This document shows positions 17,580 to 26,001 of a stretch of 64,000 nucleotides of DNA, piece after piece (positions within the stretch are counted from its first letter, which is position 1; every line of letters starts with the position of its first letter). The stretch is from Gp13-AA77 sp035949375 (GTDB lineage: Bacteria > Acidobacteriota > Terriglobia > UBA7540), in contig DASZIG010000097.1 of NCBI GenBank assembly GCA_035949375.1, forward strand, positions 45,642 to 109,641, written 5' to 3'. The notes under the pieces were generated by a model. The model was not told where the DNA came from, did not search any database, and was given only the letters and a program-made list of their open reading frames with translations. A program made the position numbers and the translations under genes.

Positions 17580-18794
17580 CTAGTGCTGGAAGGATGCCGC
17601 TTTTCCGGCAAATTTTCCAGATTCTGCACCCGCCGAAATTGTGTCCCGATAGATCGTCAGAAGAGACTGGTAGTTCGTCTCCTCACTGTAACGCGTCTCA
17701 TAGACGCGGCGCGCGGCAGACCCCATTTCGGCCATGCGATCGCAATGGGTAATCGCCCAAGCAACCTTGGCTGCCAGATCGTCAGGATCACCCGCCGTGA
17801 AGTGCAGGCCGGTGACGCCGTCTTCGATGATATCGGCCATTGTGCCAAGTCGGCTCGCGATGACGGGTAAACCATTCGCGAACGCTTCGACGATCACCAT
17901 GGGAAAGCCCTCGATATATTCGGACGGCATAACGAGGAATTGTGCCTGTCGCATCGCGGGTCCGACCTCCGCATGAGGCTTATGCCCGAGAACGCTGATC
18001 CATCGGCTCAAGTCCGCGGAGAGGGAGAGGCGCAAGGGCCCACCGCCGAGAATGCGCAGCGGAAACTCGATACCCTCCCATGCCTTAACGAGGGTTTGCA
18101 ATCCTTTCTCAGGACTCAGCCGCCCTACGAACAATGCCCCGTGGCGCGAGCAGGCCCGCGGGGTCCCGGGATCGGGCGTGAAGTTTGGTTTGACAACGAT
18201 CCGCTCTTCCGGCACCCCGGCTGCTATGTGCTGACGCCGGGAAGGTTCGGACAAGGCAATAAAACACCCCACGCGCTGTTGCAGCCTTCCCGCACGGCGC
18301 TGGCGATCGAGTGCATGAGCCGTTGCGAAGGAGCCGAGCCAGGAATCGCGGTAGCAGCGATGCCAGGCGCCCCAGTATGGTGAGCCGGCGACGCACAGCT
18401 CGCAGATGCGGCCGTTCCGGTACAGGAAGCCATTGATGCAGCAGACAGATCGGAAATCGTGGAGGGTTTGTACGATCGGGATGTCGGCTTCCGCCGCCGC
18501 ATCGTAAGCGGACAATGTAATCTGCGGAAACAGATTGTGGCAATGCATCACATCGGGCCGAAACTCAGCGATATGCCGGGACAATCGAGCCTTGGATTGT
18601 CGACTGTAAGCCAGGCTTAGCGCAGTGTGGATACGGCTACGAAGAGTTGTCAAATCCTTATTGTGCACCGACCACAAGGACACTTCGTGCCCCTTCGCGG
18701 AAAGCAATGATGACTCGTTGGCAACAACGACGTCGTCACCCGAGAAGTTGATATAATGATTCTGGACAACGAGAATGCGCAGGGAATCTAACAT
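17580..18794 (-). CDS. GT4-family glycosyltransferase
   Basis: A 404-residue GT-B-fold glycosyltransferase. The N-domain opens with RILVVQNHYINFSGDDVVV and holds DVMHCHNLFPQIT; the C-domain has GALFVGRLSPEKGLQTLVKAW and the nucleotide-sugar motif SEYIEGFPMVIVEAFANGLPVIAS (E-x7-E). It transfers a sugar from an activated donor to a growing glycan at the inner face of the membrane. A Cys-rich insert (CCINGFLYRNGRICELC) is seen in several capsule glycosyltransferases of this type. Its ATG begins one base after the stop of the preceding epimerase; it is the last gene of the polysaccharide operon. Confidence 0.88.
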   Translation of the reverse strand: MLDSLRILVVQNHYINFSGDDVVVANESSLLSAKGHEVSLWSVHNKDLTTLRSRIHTALSLAYSRQSKARLSRHIAEFRPDVMHCHNLFPQITLSAYDAAAEADIPIVQTLHDFRSVCCINGFLYRNGRICELCVAGSPYWGAWHRCYRDSWLGSFATAHALDRQRRAGRLQQRVGCFIALSEPSRRQHIAAGVPEERIVVKPNFTPDPGTPRACSRHGALFVGRLSPEKGLQTLVKAWEGIEFPLRILGGGPLRLSLSADLSRWISVLGHKPHAEVGPAMRQAQFLVMPSEYIEGFPMVIVEAFANGLPVIASRLGTMADIIEDGVTGLHFTAGDPDDLAAKVAWAITHCDRMAEMGSAARRVYETRYSEETNYQSLLTIYRDTISAGAESGKFAGKAASFQH

Positions 18795-19835
18795 CTAGGG
18801 CCGTGTCATCGCTACGGTGTCGGGAGCCCCGCGGCTCATCGTACCTCGCTCAACTGCCTCTTCGCCGATTAGTTCGAGCAGCCCCTGCTCGAGGGTAATC
18901 TTAGGGCTGAAGTCAAGGAGGGTTATCGCTTTTTGAATATCATAAAGCGGCCCCCCAAGCAATATGGACCCGTGCGTGGACCTGGCTCCGTAAGCTCCGA
19001 AAAGCGAGTCGCGTCGCGCTTGCGCAAGGTTTCTTGCCGCCCAACGTAATGACATCGCTGCGCGAAGAATCGATTCCGGAATCGGAACCTTAGTGCCGCG
19101 CGCGTTTTTTCCAACAAGCTTGGCGTAGACTGACGCCAGCTCTATTAACGAAGTCGTTTTTGGGGAAGCGAGGTTGATGATGGCGCCATCGATATCTTTG
19201 CGTTCTCCGGCAGCGCAAAGCCCGTCGGCCACATCAGAGACGTGTATGAGACTGAAGCTACGGCCCCGCGGCCCCGCAACCGGGAGTAAGGATGATTTGA
19301 CGAGTCGCAGCAGTTTCTTCGTGAAGCCCGTCCGGTCCATGGTGCCGAAAATCTGGCACGGCCGTGCGATGACGAGCTCCAGCCGTCCTCGACAAATGTC
19401 GGTGGCAACGATCTCGGCCATTGCCTTACTCCGACCATAGATCAACCCGCCGCCAATCGGTGCCGATTCCGAGACGAGGTCGGGTAGTGGCACCTTGTAA
19501 ACCGCTACCGAACTCACCAAAACAAGCCTCCGCACTCCAGCGCGAAGGCAGGCCTGCGCGACGTTGCGGGTCCCAATCACATTGGTGTCCCACATTTGGG
19601 TGTCGCTGCCGGACCCCGGGACTATCGCGGCCGCGTGATAGACCTTTTCAACCCCTGCCATGGCCGCTTCGAGCAACGTCACGTCCTTGATATCACCTTG
19701 AAAATGCTCGACATGCGGCGGGAGGCCATCGCCGTGCGAGCGGGACAGAGTCCGGACGGCATACTCTCGAAGGAGAAGTCTTTCCACGAGGTGGCGGCCC
19801 AAAAAGCCGGACGCTCCAGTGACGAGGATGGTCAT
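18795..19835 (-). CDS. NAD-dependent epimerase/dehydratase (extended SDR)
   Basis: About 346 residues. The dinucleotide motif GASGFLGRHL is at the extreme N-terminus when the ATG at 19835 is used, and GGAAG lies before it; an upstream extension would push into the preceding gene. The active-site Ser (VLVSSVAVY) and YGRSK (YxxxK) are present, with HVSDVADGL in the substrate half. Members epimerise, dehydrate or reduce nucleotide-sugars or membrane-linked sugars. It sits 55 bp after the radical SAM gene and directly abuts the GT4 gene, so it probably tailors a sugar for this glycan. Confidence 0.87.
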   Translation of the reverse strand: MTILVTGASGFLGRHLVERLLLREYAVRTLSRSHGDGLPPHVEHFQGDIKDVTLLEAAMAGVEKVYHAAAIVPGSGSDTQMWDTNVIGTRNVAQACLRAGVRRLVLVSSVAVYKVPLPDLVSESAPIGGGLIYGRSKAMAEIVATDICRGRLELVIARPCQIFGTMDRTGFTKKLLRLVKSSLLPVAGPRGRSFSLIHVSDVADGLCAAGERKDIDGAIINLASPKTTSLIELASVYAKLVGKNARGTKVPIPESILRAAMSLRWAARNLAQARRDSLFGAYGARSTHGSILLGGPLYDIQKAITLLDFSPKITLEQGLLELIGEEAVERGTMSRGAPDTVAMTRP

Positions 19836-19890
19836 CGGACTTCCATCGGCATGCGCCGGTCGCTTCCTGAGCGGCATGGCAGGACTTTCA

Positions 19891-21471
19891 TTAGAACCGC
19901 ATGGTGACGGACTCGCCGGCATGGCCGATCACTCGCGCATCGCCTCGAACCAGTTGTAGCGCGCGCGTGAAGCGCTCCCAGACACCGCCAAGCCCTCGGC
20001 TCCTGGCCGCGCGCGCGGTGAATCGAGCCTGCCTCAGCAGCCATTTCGGATCCTTGCACTTTGCTCTCACCCACCCGGAATGAGACTGAGCCATAAATGC
20101 CTCGATTTCTTGTTTGGAGATGTCCCGATAGCGAATCACCGTATGATTGGCTCCATCGAATTCGGCCCAGCCACTGGCCGTCAAATCGCCGGCCAGCTCA
20201 AGGTCGCGGTACATGGGTGTGCCGGGAAGCGGCGTGGCTAAACTGAACTGGATCGAATCGATATCAAGTTTACAGACATAGGCAAAGGTATTGTGCAACG
20301 TCTCTTTGGTCTCGCCACTCAGACCCAGGACAACACTTGCATGAGTCTTGATGCGCAACGCCTTCGCAGTTTTCACGATTCGTTCTAAGTTCTCGAGCTT
20401 TAGTGGCTTATTAATGGTGTGGAGAACCTTGGTATCGGAGCTGTCCAGGCCGAACTTGATGCCGATGCAGCCTGCTGCAGACATTTTTTTTAACAGATCG
20501 GGCGTCAGGACAATCGCGTCGCACATGGCCGACCACGGTAGATCAACCCCGCGGCGGACAATTTCGTCACACAGCGCCATCACGTGGGCCTTGTTGCTGG
20601 TGAAATTGTCGTCATCGAAATAAATTTCTCGAGCGCCTGCTGCCTTTACGTCCAGCATTTCTTTTACGACTCGACCGGGCGAAAAGAAGCGCTGCCGATT
20701 GTCTGCGAAGAGAACATGGATGCGGTCGCAGAAATTACATTTAAACGGGCAGCCGCGGCTTGTGTGCATGTGAAAGGCGGGGCTGTGCTGGCAAAACCCG
20801 TCGCGGTAAACGGCCATGTCGGTCTCGAAGTAAGCCGGAAAAAGATGTCGGGCGGGGATCGGAAGGTCGTCAAGCGGAGCGATCGCTTCCGATCTTTCGT
20901 TTAAAACTGCTTTTCCGCGCCCGTCCCGATAAGCGATCCCGCGAAGCGACGCGACGGATCCGCCGTTGCGCAGACATTCCATAAGCCGGAAGAGCGATCG
21001 TTCGTACTCTCCGATAACCACGTAGTCGACGAACGCATGGTTTTCAATCAAGTGCTGTGCACGGGAGGTTGCGTGTGAGCCTCCTAAAACCAGCGTGGCC
21101 GGCACAGTCTCGCGCAAAGTTTTTATGAGGCGGAGCGTATCGTCTATAACGGCCGCATTGGGCTCGAAGAAAATCACATCTGGAGAAGTCTCCCGGACTC
21201 GCGCCAGAAACTCCTCTTCCCGCAAATTCAACGGTACTCCATCGATGACCCTGACAGCGAACCCTTCCTGCTCGAGGACAGCGGCAGCGTAAGCCATAAA
21301 GAGCGGAAACATGGCATAGCGGGGCCGGTCGGACGTCCGTTTCAACAACGACCAGGGGTAGCGCATTCCCGCGCCCAGCATGTAGCGTTCCAGCCCGTCA
21401 CCGAGGTCTCGCGTGAAAGCTGGATTGGCGAGAAGGACGCGCATGGATGGCTTTTTCTCAGAGGATGTCAT
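19891..21471 (-). CDS. B12-binding-domain radical SAM protein
   Basis: A 526-residue protein with an N-terminal cobalamin-binding-like Rossmann domain (about 10-170: VLLANPAFTRDL, FPLFMAYAAAVLEQEGF, LVLGGSHAT, YVVIGEYE) followed by a radical SAM barrel. The cluster motif is HTSRGCPFKCNFCDR (CxxxCxxC), with IYFDDDNFT and VVLGLSGET further on, typical of the class that methylates or rearranges unreactive carbons. Its ATG overlaps the stop of the glycosyltransferase gene (ATGA, 21468-21471) and GGGAG precedes it. Within a glycan operon it may methylate or otherwise modify a lipid or sugar; the substrate is inferred only from context. Confidence 0.88.
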   Translation of the reverse strand: MTSSEKKPSMRVLLANPAFTRDLGDGLERYMLGAGMRYPWSLLKRTSDRPRYAMFPLFMAYAAAVLEQEGFAVRVIDGVPLNLREEEFLARVRETSPDVIFFEPNAAVIDDTLRLIKTLRETVPATLVLGGSHATSRAQHLIENHAFVDYVVIGEYERSLFRLMECLRNGGSVASLRGIAYRDGRGKAVLNERSEAIAPLDDLPIPARHLFPAYFETDMAVYRDGFCQHSPAFHMHTSRGCPFKCNFCDRIHVLFADNRQRFFSPGRVVKEMLDVKAAGAREIYFDDDNFTSNKAHVMALCDEIVRRGVDLPWSAMCDAIVLTPDLLKKMSAAGCIGIKFGLDSSDTKVLHTINKPLKLENLERIVKTAKALRIKTHASVVLGLSGETKETLHNTFAYVCKLDIDSIQFSLATPLPGTPMYRDLELAGDLTASGWAEFDGANHTVIRYRDISKQEIEAFMAQSHSGWVRAKCKDPKWLLRQARFTARAARSRGLGGVWERFTRALQLVRGDARVIGHAGESVTMRF

Positions 21472-22217
21472 TCGGAGCTCCCGTGGCCCGAGGCGGTGGC
21501 AGCACTCAGCAGATGACGTACGAACAAGGGGATGCCGGTCACGTAGCGGGTCCTCGTCTGCGGCTCGAAGATCATACGGTGCAGCCAATCCAAACCGAGT
21601 TGCGTCACGACGGCCGGCGCGCGACGTTTCGTCCCCGCCCATTGCTTCAGCGTGCCGCCGCCAACATGCCAGCACAGGGCCCGATGACAGATCTCCGCTG
21701 CCAAGAGTAGTATTCGCTCCGATTGAGGCGAGCCCATGCCGATCAGCACAAGTGAAGCGTCGGCGTGATTTCGCAAGATGGCACGGTATTCTTGATCTTG
21801 GTGAAAGCCGTGATCAATGGCGACAAAATCTGCCATGGGTGCCGCCCGGCGGAGCTCTCGGGCAGCACGCGTGATCTCCTCGGCACTAAGGCCGAAGAGA
21901 ACGACCGGTCCCCGCACCAATCCGGCCGCGATACTGAAGTCGAATAGCTGGTGCATTATGACGCGGTCGAGGCGGGCTCGTCCAAACAGGCTTGCCGCTA
22001 TGATCGCGCCGATACCATCCAGGCAAACGGCGTCGCAGCGTTGCAGGAATGCCGCGACCGGCGGATGGGCTACACTCTGATTGTAGACGTGAGGGTTCAG
22101 ATACCCGAGACACGCTGAGGTCGCCGAGGGCGAAGTCACCGAGCGTCGTATCAAGTCGAGGGCGTTGTCTCGACTGCTGATGTTAAGTCTGAGGGACCCA
22201 ACACGAACGGAGTGCAT
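21468..22217 (-). CDS. WecB/TagA/CpsF-family (GT26) glycosyltransferase
   Basis: A 249-residue GT26 enzyme. The family signature is clear: CLGYLNPHVYN, then CDAVCLDGIGAIIAASLFG with the catalytic-region DG, VVLFGLSAEEI, DHGFHQDQEY, LVLIGMGSPQSE and a C-terminal GLDWLHRMIFEPQTRTRYV. GT26 enzymes add N-acetylmannosaminuronate, glucuronate or mannosamine to undecaprenyl-linked precursors at the inner membrane. The ATG at 22217 has GAGGGG eight bases upstream, and the gene start lies inside the last 67 bp of the epimerase gene, a tight overlap implying coupled translation. Confidence 0.88.
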   Translation of the reverse strand: MHSVRVGSLRLNISSRDNALDLIRRSVTSPSATSACLGYLNPHVYNQSVAHPPVAAFLQRCDAVCLDGIGAIIAASLFGRARLDRVIMHQLFDFSIAAGLVRGPVVLFGLSAEEITRAARELRRAAPMADFVAIDHGFHQDQEYRAILRNHADASLVLIGMGSPQSERILLLAAEICHRALCWHVGGGTLKQWAGTKRRAPAVVTQLGLDWLHRMIFEPQTRTRYVTGIPLFVRHLLSAATASGHGSSE

Positions 22218-23179
22218 GAGTAATCCCCTCTCATAGTCGAGCAATAGTAATAAACTCTCGTCAGTGCACTGTCCAAGTCTATGGCCGGAGTCCAGCCGGT
22301 GTCGGCCTTTATCTTGTCGATGCAGGGCGATTTCGCCGAGGCTTCCAGGTAATGAGCGCCAAACCTCTGCGCTGGATCCACAGTCTCTAATTGCGAATCC
22401 GAAGCGCAAAGCTCACGAATCCGCATCGCAAGTTCGCGGATAGTTACGGCATTGCCTGGATTGCCGATATTGTAAGTGTGGCGGTCTTTTCCGCGTTCCT
22501 GGATTGCGACCAGGCCGCGGGCGAGGTCTTCCGCATGGCAGAAGCAGCGTATTTGGTTTCCCCCATTGAAGAGGGGCAGCGGCTTTCCCGCCAGGGCGTT
22601 CCGGAAGAAAGTCGGGACCACAAATCCTGTCCGCGCGCTCTGGCCTTCGCCGAGCGCGTTAAACGGCCGCACCACGGTCAGGCGGAAGCTAAACCTCGCA
22701 GCCAAGTTACGCAGGAGATGCTCTCCCGCCAGCTTTCCGAGGGAATACTCCATCCGCGTTCCCGTCTGCACAGGAACGGCCAGTTCGTCGTCCTCTCGTT
22801 GAACGCCGGCTTTGCCGTAGACTTCCGAAGAAGATACATAGAGGACCGCCGCGCCATTGTCCGCGGCGAGCTCGCCGGCACGCAAGGCAAGATCGGTAAT
22901 CTCCTTAGCAACATACCCACTTCTCGTCAGAATCCCCAACGATCCTACCGGGCTAGCTAAATGGTAGATGCGGCTGAATCTTCGGTTGGCTAACGAGACG
23001 GTTCTAAAATCCGCTTTTAATATCTCGGCACGATTTTGAAGCCATTCATAATTGATCTCTGATGAACTTAAATTATCGATAATTGTCAGTTGGCAAGCGG
23101 GATCAGTGCGGAGAAGATACCGGGCAAGATGCTGGCCCAGAAAACCCAGGCCGCCGGTGATCAGTATTTTCTTCTCCAT
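22151..23179 (-). CDS. NAD-dependent sugar-nucleotide epimerase/decarboxylase
   Basis: A 342-residue extended SDR. The N-terminus ILITGGLGFLGQHLARYLL binds NAD, VSSSEVYGK supplies Ser and neighbouring residues, and EYSLGKLAGE supplies YxxxK; NALGEGQSARTGFVVPTF and HAEDLARGLVAI fit nucleotide-sugar binding as in UDP-glucose 4-epimerases and UDP-glucuronate decarboxylases. It probably makes the donor sugar for the downstream glycosyltransferase. It begins five bases after the PIG-L deacetylase stop and overlaps the next gene by 67 bp; the extra C-terminal tail within this overlap looks atypical for the family. Confidence 0.87.
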   Translation of the reverse strand: MEKKILITGGLGFLGQHLARYLLRTDPACQLTIIDNLSSSEINYEWLQNRAEILKADFRTVSLANRRFSRIYHLASPVGSLGILTRSGYVAKEITDLALRAGELAADNGAAVLYVSSSEVYGKAGVQREDDELAVPVQTGTRMEYSLGKLAGEHLLRNLAARFSFRLTVVRPFNALGEGQSARTGFVVPTFFRNALAGKPLPLFNGGNQIRCFCHAEDLARGLVAIQERGKDRHTYNIGNPGNAVTIRELAMRIRELCASDSQLETVDPAQRFGAHYLEASAKSPCIDKIKADTGWTPAIDLDSALTRVYYYCSTMRGDYSCTPFVLGPSDLTSAVETTPST

Positions 23180-23184
23180 CGGCC

Positions 23185-23829
23185 TTATCCTCCCACGACC
23201 ATTCTTTTCACCATAAATCCTTCGGCAAAGGGCAATCCCGCTTGGGCACCGCGGAGTTGCGCAATTGCGGAAACGAGTTCCGGCGATCGATGGCGGCGGA
23301 CCTGGGATGTATAGAGCGAATAGCTATGAAGCTTTTCCTTGAGAGAGATCGCCTGAAAGTAGTTCGGCTCAGTTTCACCGCCATGTGGCCACAACAGCGA
23401 GTCCGGCTGCTCGAAGACCAAGACGTTCCTGACATACCAATTTTGATCGTGGGGACGTAATGCGGTGGTCGCGGCATCGTAGACAGCCCGATGATCCTGG
23501 TTGTAGGACGGCTGCGGGAGCAGCACGGTGTCCGGTTTGCACTCCCGGATGATTCGCTCCAAATCCGGTATCAGATCAGGCACTCGGTATGCGTTGACTG
23601 GATGGTTCAACGCTTCCCATTGGAATCCCGACTTTGCCGCGCTCTCGTTGACTTCCGAGATTCGTTCATTTCTGGACACATTCGCACGATCCTCGATCCC
23701 GAGATACACCACGCGGCAGGATGGCGACAAAAATGAGAAGCAACCTAAGACTTCGTCATCGGCGTGAGGCGCCAAGATCACGACACTTGCTGCTTTTCTG
23801 GCCACCGGAAGGAACCCTCCTGGGCGCAT
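23185..23829 (-). CDS. PIG-L/LmbE-family deacetylase
   Basis: About 214 residues. The zinc motif APHADDEVLGC (PHxDDE) lies near residue 22 and the second His motif QDHRAVYDAA near 118, as in LmbE/PIG-L N-acetylglucosaminyl deacetylases. Such enzymes remove acetyl groups from GlcNAc-linked lipids or sugars. The ATG at 23829 is chosen because upstream sequence turns AT-rich and carries a promoter-like site; a TTG at 23901 is possible but unsupported. It is the first gene of the six-gene minus-strand operon, so deacetylation of an amino sugar may be part of this glycan's synthesis. Confidence 0.8.
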   Translation of the reverse strand: MRPGGFLPVARKAASVVILAPHADDEVLGCFSFLSPSCRVVYLGIEDRANVSRNERISEVNESAAKSGFQWEALNHPVNAYRVPDLIPDLERIIRECKPDTVLLPQPSYNQDHRAVYDAATTALRPHDQNWYVRNVLVFEQPDSLLWPHGGETEPNYFQAISLKEKLHSYSLYTSQVRRHRSPELVSAIAQLRGAQAGLPFAEGFMVKRMVVGG

Positions 23830-23840
23830 CGTGGGCACAG

Positions 23841-23869
23841 AGCATATACTATTTATGAGGCCAGCGCAA
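23841..23869 (-). promoter_or_regulatory. candidate promoter of the polysaccharide operon
   Basis: On the minus strand, TTGCGC (23864-23869) and TATGCT (23841-23846) are separated by 17 bp and resemble sigma-70 boxes. The predicted start of transcription falls around 23834, only about five bases before the PIG-L ATG, which would give an almost leaderless message. The area is markedly AT-richer than the genes around it. Confidence 0.35.
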
Positions 23870-23952
23870 GCTTTATTTTTTGCTGGTGTTGTGAGATTCA
23901 AGTGAGTTAACTTATTGTAAGCATTGACTTAAGGCGCTCGATTATTCCACGT

Positions 23953-24543
23953 CGAGCGTCCCAGATTGAACTACCTTCAGAAGAGCGAACCACTTTGGGA
24001 TCGATCATCAGTTTTCCATCCGCTGCCCAACGCGATGTCCTGCGGGCCCGCATCGTACTGCTGGCCGCTGAGGGCCTGCGGAACCAAGAAATCCAAGGCC
24101 GGCTGAAGGTGTCCGAGCCGGTGGTCATTAAATGGCGGCGCCGGTACGCTACCTACCAGGTGGCGGGCTTGGCGGATCAGCCCGGGCGGGGGCGAAAACG
24201 AAAGTATGGCGCTGCCATTCGCCACCGCATCGCCGCCACCGCCTGCAGCACGCCCCCCGGACTCGGCGTGGACTCATAGCTCCTCCCACCGCGGCAAGAA
24301 AACCCTGGCTTGGGTCGCCAAGCAAAAACGGCTTCACCTCACCTTCACTGCCACCCACGCCAGCTGGCTCAACCAAATCGAAATCTGGTTTGGCATCCTG
24401 ACGCGCTAAGGTCATCCGCCGGGAATCTTCAAGTCTCGAGACGAACTCGTGCAGCAACTCATGAGCTTCATCGAAACCTACAACCAGCAGGCCGGGCCTT
24501 TTCAATGGACTTACACAGGCAGGCAATCCGCGTTGGAAAATAA
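23953..24543 (+). pseudogene. IS630-family transposase relic
   Basis: The first part reads through ELPSEERTTLG, RARIVLLAAEGLRNQEIQ and VVIKWRRRYATYQVAGLADQ, the helix-turn-helix N-terminus of IS630-type transposases, and ends at a stop near 24280 after GLGVDS. In another frame from about 24281, KTLAWVAKQKRLHLTFTATH and ASWLNQIEIWFGILTR are the C-terminal catalytic region, then a stop, then the tail SRDELVQQLMSFIETYNQQ. About half the protein, including the first catalytic Asp region, is missing, so the element is dead. No clear terminal inverted repeats were found. Confidence 0.8.
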
Positions 24544-24547
24544 TTGA

Positions 24548-24796
24548 ATGTTGAGTATAATCTGCGCGCTCGGGGAGAGGGGGCGTATTTCCGGGACGTT
24601 GCACAAGCCGACGGGCGAGGAGGGACGCTTTGTGAGAAAGGGAGCGGTTGCGGGATGGCGCGAGAAGTTCTCCGAATCGCAGTTGCGCCTAGTCGACAGC
24701 GTCTGCGGCGATGTTCTAGCCCGCATGGGTTATCCGTTGGCTTTCCCGCAAGAAGCGGCGCGGCCGGAGTTGGTGGGACAATATCTCGCTTCCTAA
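24548..24796 (+). pseudogene. C-terminal fragment of a sulfotransferase
   Basis: An 82-residue frame whose middle, EEGRFVRKGAVAGWREKFSE, matches EEKRFVRSGALGGWRERLTA near the end of the intact sulfotransferase at 24948-25799, and continues with a similar LARMGY ending. The PAPS-binding N-terminus is absent and the IS630 relic lies immediately upstream. It is most simply the surviving tail of a second sulfotransferase gene cut by insertion or deletion. Confidence 0.65.
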
Positions 24797-24947
24797 CGAA
24801 TCACAGCGACCAAACCAACTTGTTCGGGACGCACCGTTTCGCAACACCTTCCGCACCTGCGGCGGGCACGCCGGAAACTGGCCAGCGTGGTGGCGTTTTG
24901 TTTCAGCTGGTATCGCTACTTCCTCGCATTTTTAGAGGCACTGAACA

Positions 24948-25799
24948 GTGAGCACCTTGCGGCAAATTCGATACAGCGCGGCCAAGAGCGGATTGCGAGT
25001 CCCGATAATCTGGATGCGTCATCGCGGCCTGAACCGCAACGACGTTTTTGCAGCTTCCTATCCGCGCTCGGGTAGCACCTGGCTGCGCTTCATGCTGTTT
25101 GAGATTCTGACGCAGAAGGATGCTGAGTTCGACGATGTAAACCGCGACATTCCCGACGTGGGCGGTCAGCGCGATGCTGCGGCGCTGCTGCCGAACCAGG
25201 GCCGGTTGATCAAGACCGAGGAGGCGTTTCGGCCAGATTACAGGCGCGCCATCTACCTTGTTCGCGATGGGCGCGATGTAGCGTTGTCCGAATATGCCTA
25301 CCAGAAGGCGCAAGGCTGGATCGATTGCTCATTTGACGGCTATTTGAAGATGTTCGTGAATGGTAACGCCAATCCCTATGGTTCGTGGGAAAAGCATGTC
25401 CGCAGCTGGATCGAGTCTCCGTTGAATGCGCGCGGCGATCTGATGCTGGTGTCATACCGGGAACTGAAGCAGAAGAGTGAACCTACGCTGACGCGCATCG
25501 CGGAGTTCCTGAACGTTCGGGTCCCGGCTCAGGTCATCCAGAACGCGATCCAGAACAACAACCTTCAAAACATGCGGAAGAAAGAAGATCGCGCACCACA
25601 AATTGGCTACGATTCTCGAACCAAGTCCATCGCCGAGGAGAAGCGGTTTGTGCGCAGCGGCGCATTGGGCGGATGGCGCGAGCGGCTGACTGCGGCCCAA
25701 GCAGAATATCTGCAGCGCAATACGGGTAAGATGCTGGTCCGGCTCGGATTTGAAGAGGACCCCAGCGCAGTACCGGCCTCGGCGGCGAGCGCTGTCTAG
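24948..25799 (+). CDS. PAPS-dependent sulfotransferase
   Basis: A 283-residue Sulfotransfer_1-type enzyme. The 5'-phosphosulfate loop ASYPRSGSTWLR is at about residues 36-47 and the 3'-phosphate motif YLVRDGRDVALSEYAY near 103-118; EEKRFVRSGALGGWRE near 230 matches the conserved C-terminal RxGxxGxW-like region. It would transfer sulfate from PAPS to an acceptor hydroxyl. The GTG start has GAGG about ten bases upstream. Next to glycan synthesis genes, a sulfated polysaccharide or glycolipid is a reasonable inference. No PAPS-synthesis genes are in the window. Confidence 0.85.
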   Translation: MSTLRQIRYSAAKSGLRVPIIWMRHRGLNRNDVFAASYPRSGSTWLRFMLFEILTQKDAEFDDVNRDIPDVGGQRDAAALLPNQGRLIKTEEAFRPDYRRAIYLVRDGRDVALSEYAYQKAQGWIDCSFDGYLKMFVNGNANPYGSWEKHVRSWIESPLNARGDLMLVSYRELKQKSEPTLTRIAEFLNVRVPAQVIQNAIQNNNLQNMRKKEDRAPQIGYDSRTKSIAEEKRFVRSGALGGWRERLTAAQAEYLQRNTGKMLVRLGFEEDPSAVPASAASAV

Positions 25800-26001
25800 C
25801 TGTGGCCAGTCAAGAGATTGCAAGGAGCCTTTCCGGCGTCGAAGACGGCCTGTCGTGAGGATGACAGAGACGCGAACGAAGCCAAGGCCGGTTTTCTTCA
25901 CTCGGAAGCGGTGGGCGAGCTTCAAGCAACGCAAGGGCATGATGACGGGTGTTTTCGGAGGTCCGCAATTAGGACTCCGGCCAGAATAAAAGAGGTACGG
26001 C

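Noticed and set aside
25750..25989. 79-codon plus-strand frame between sulfotransferase and ligase genes
   Set aside because: Overlaps the sulfotransferase end, Arg-rich and without a start signal.
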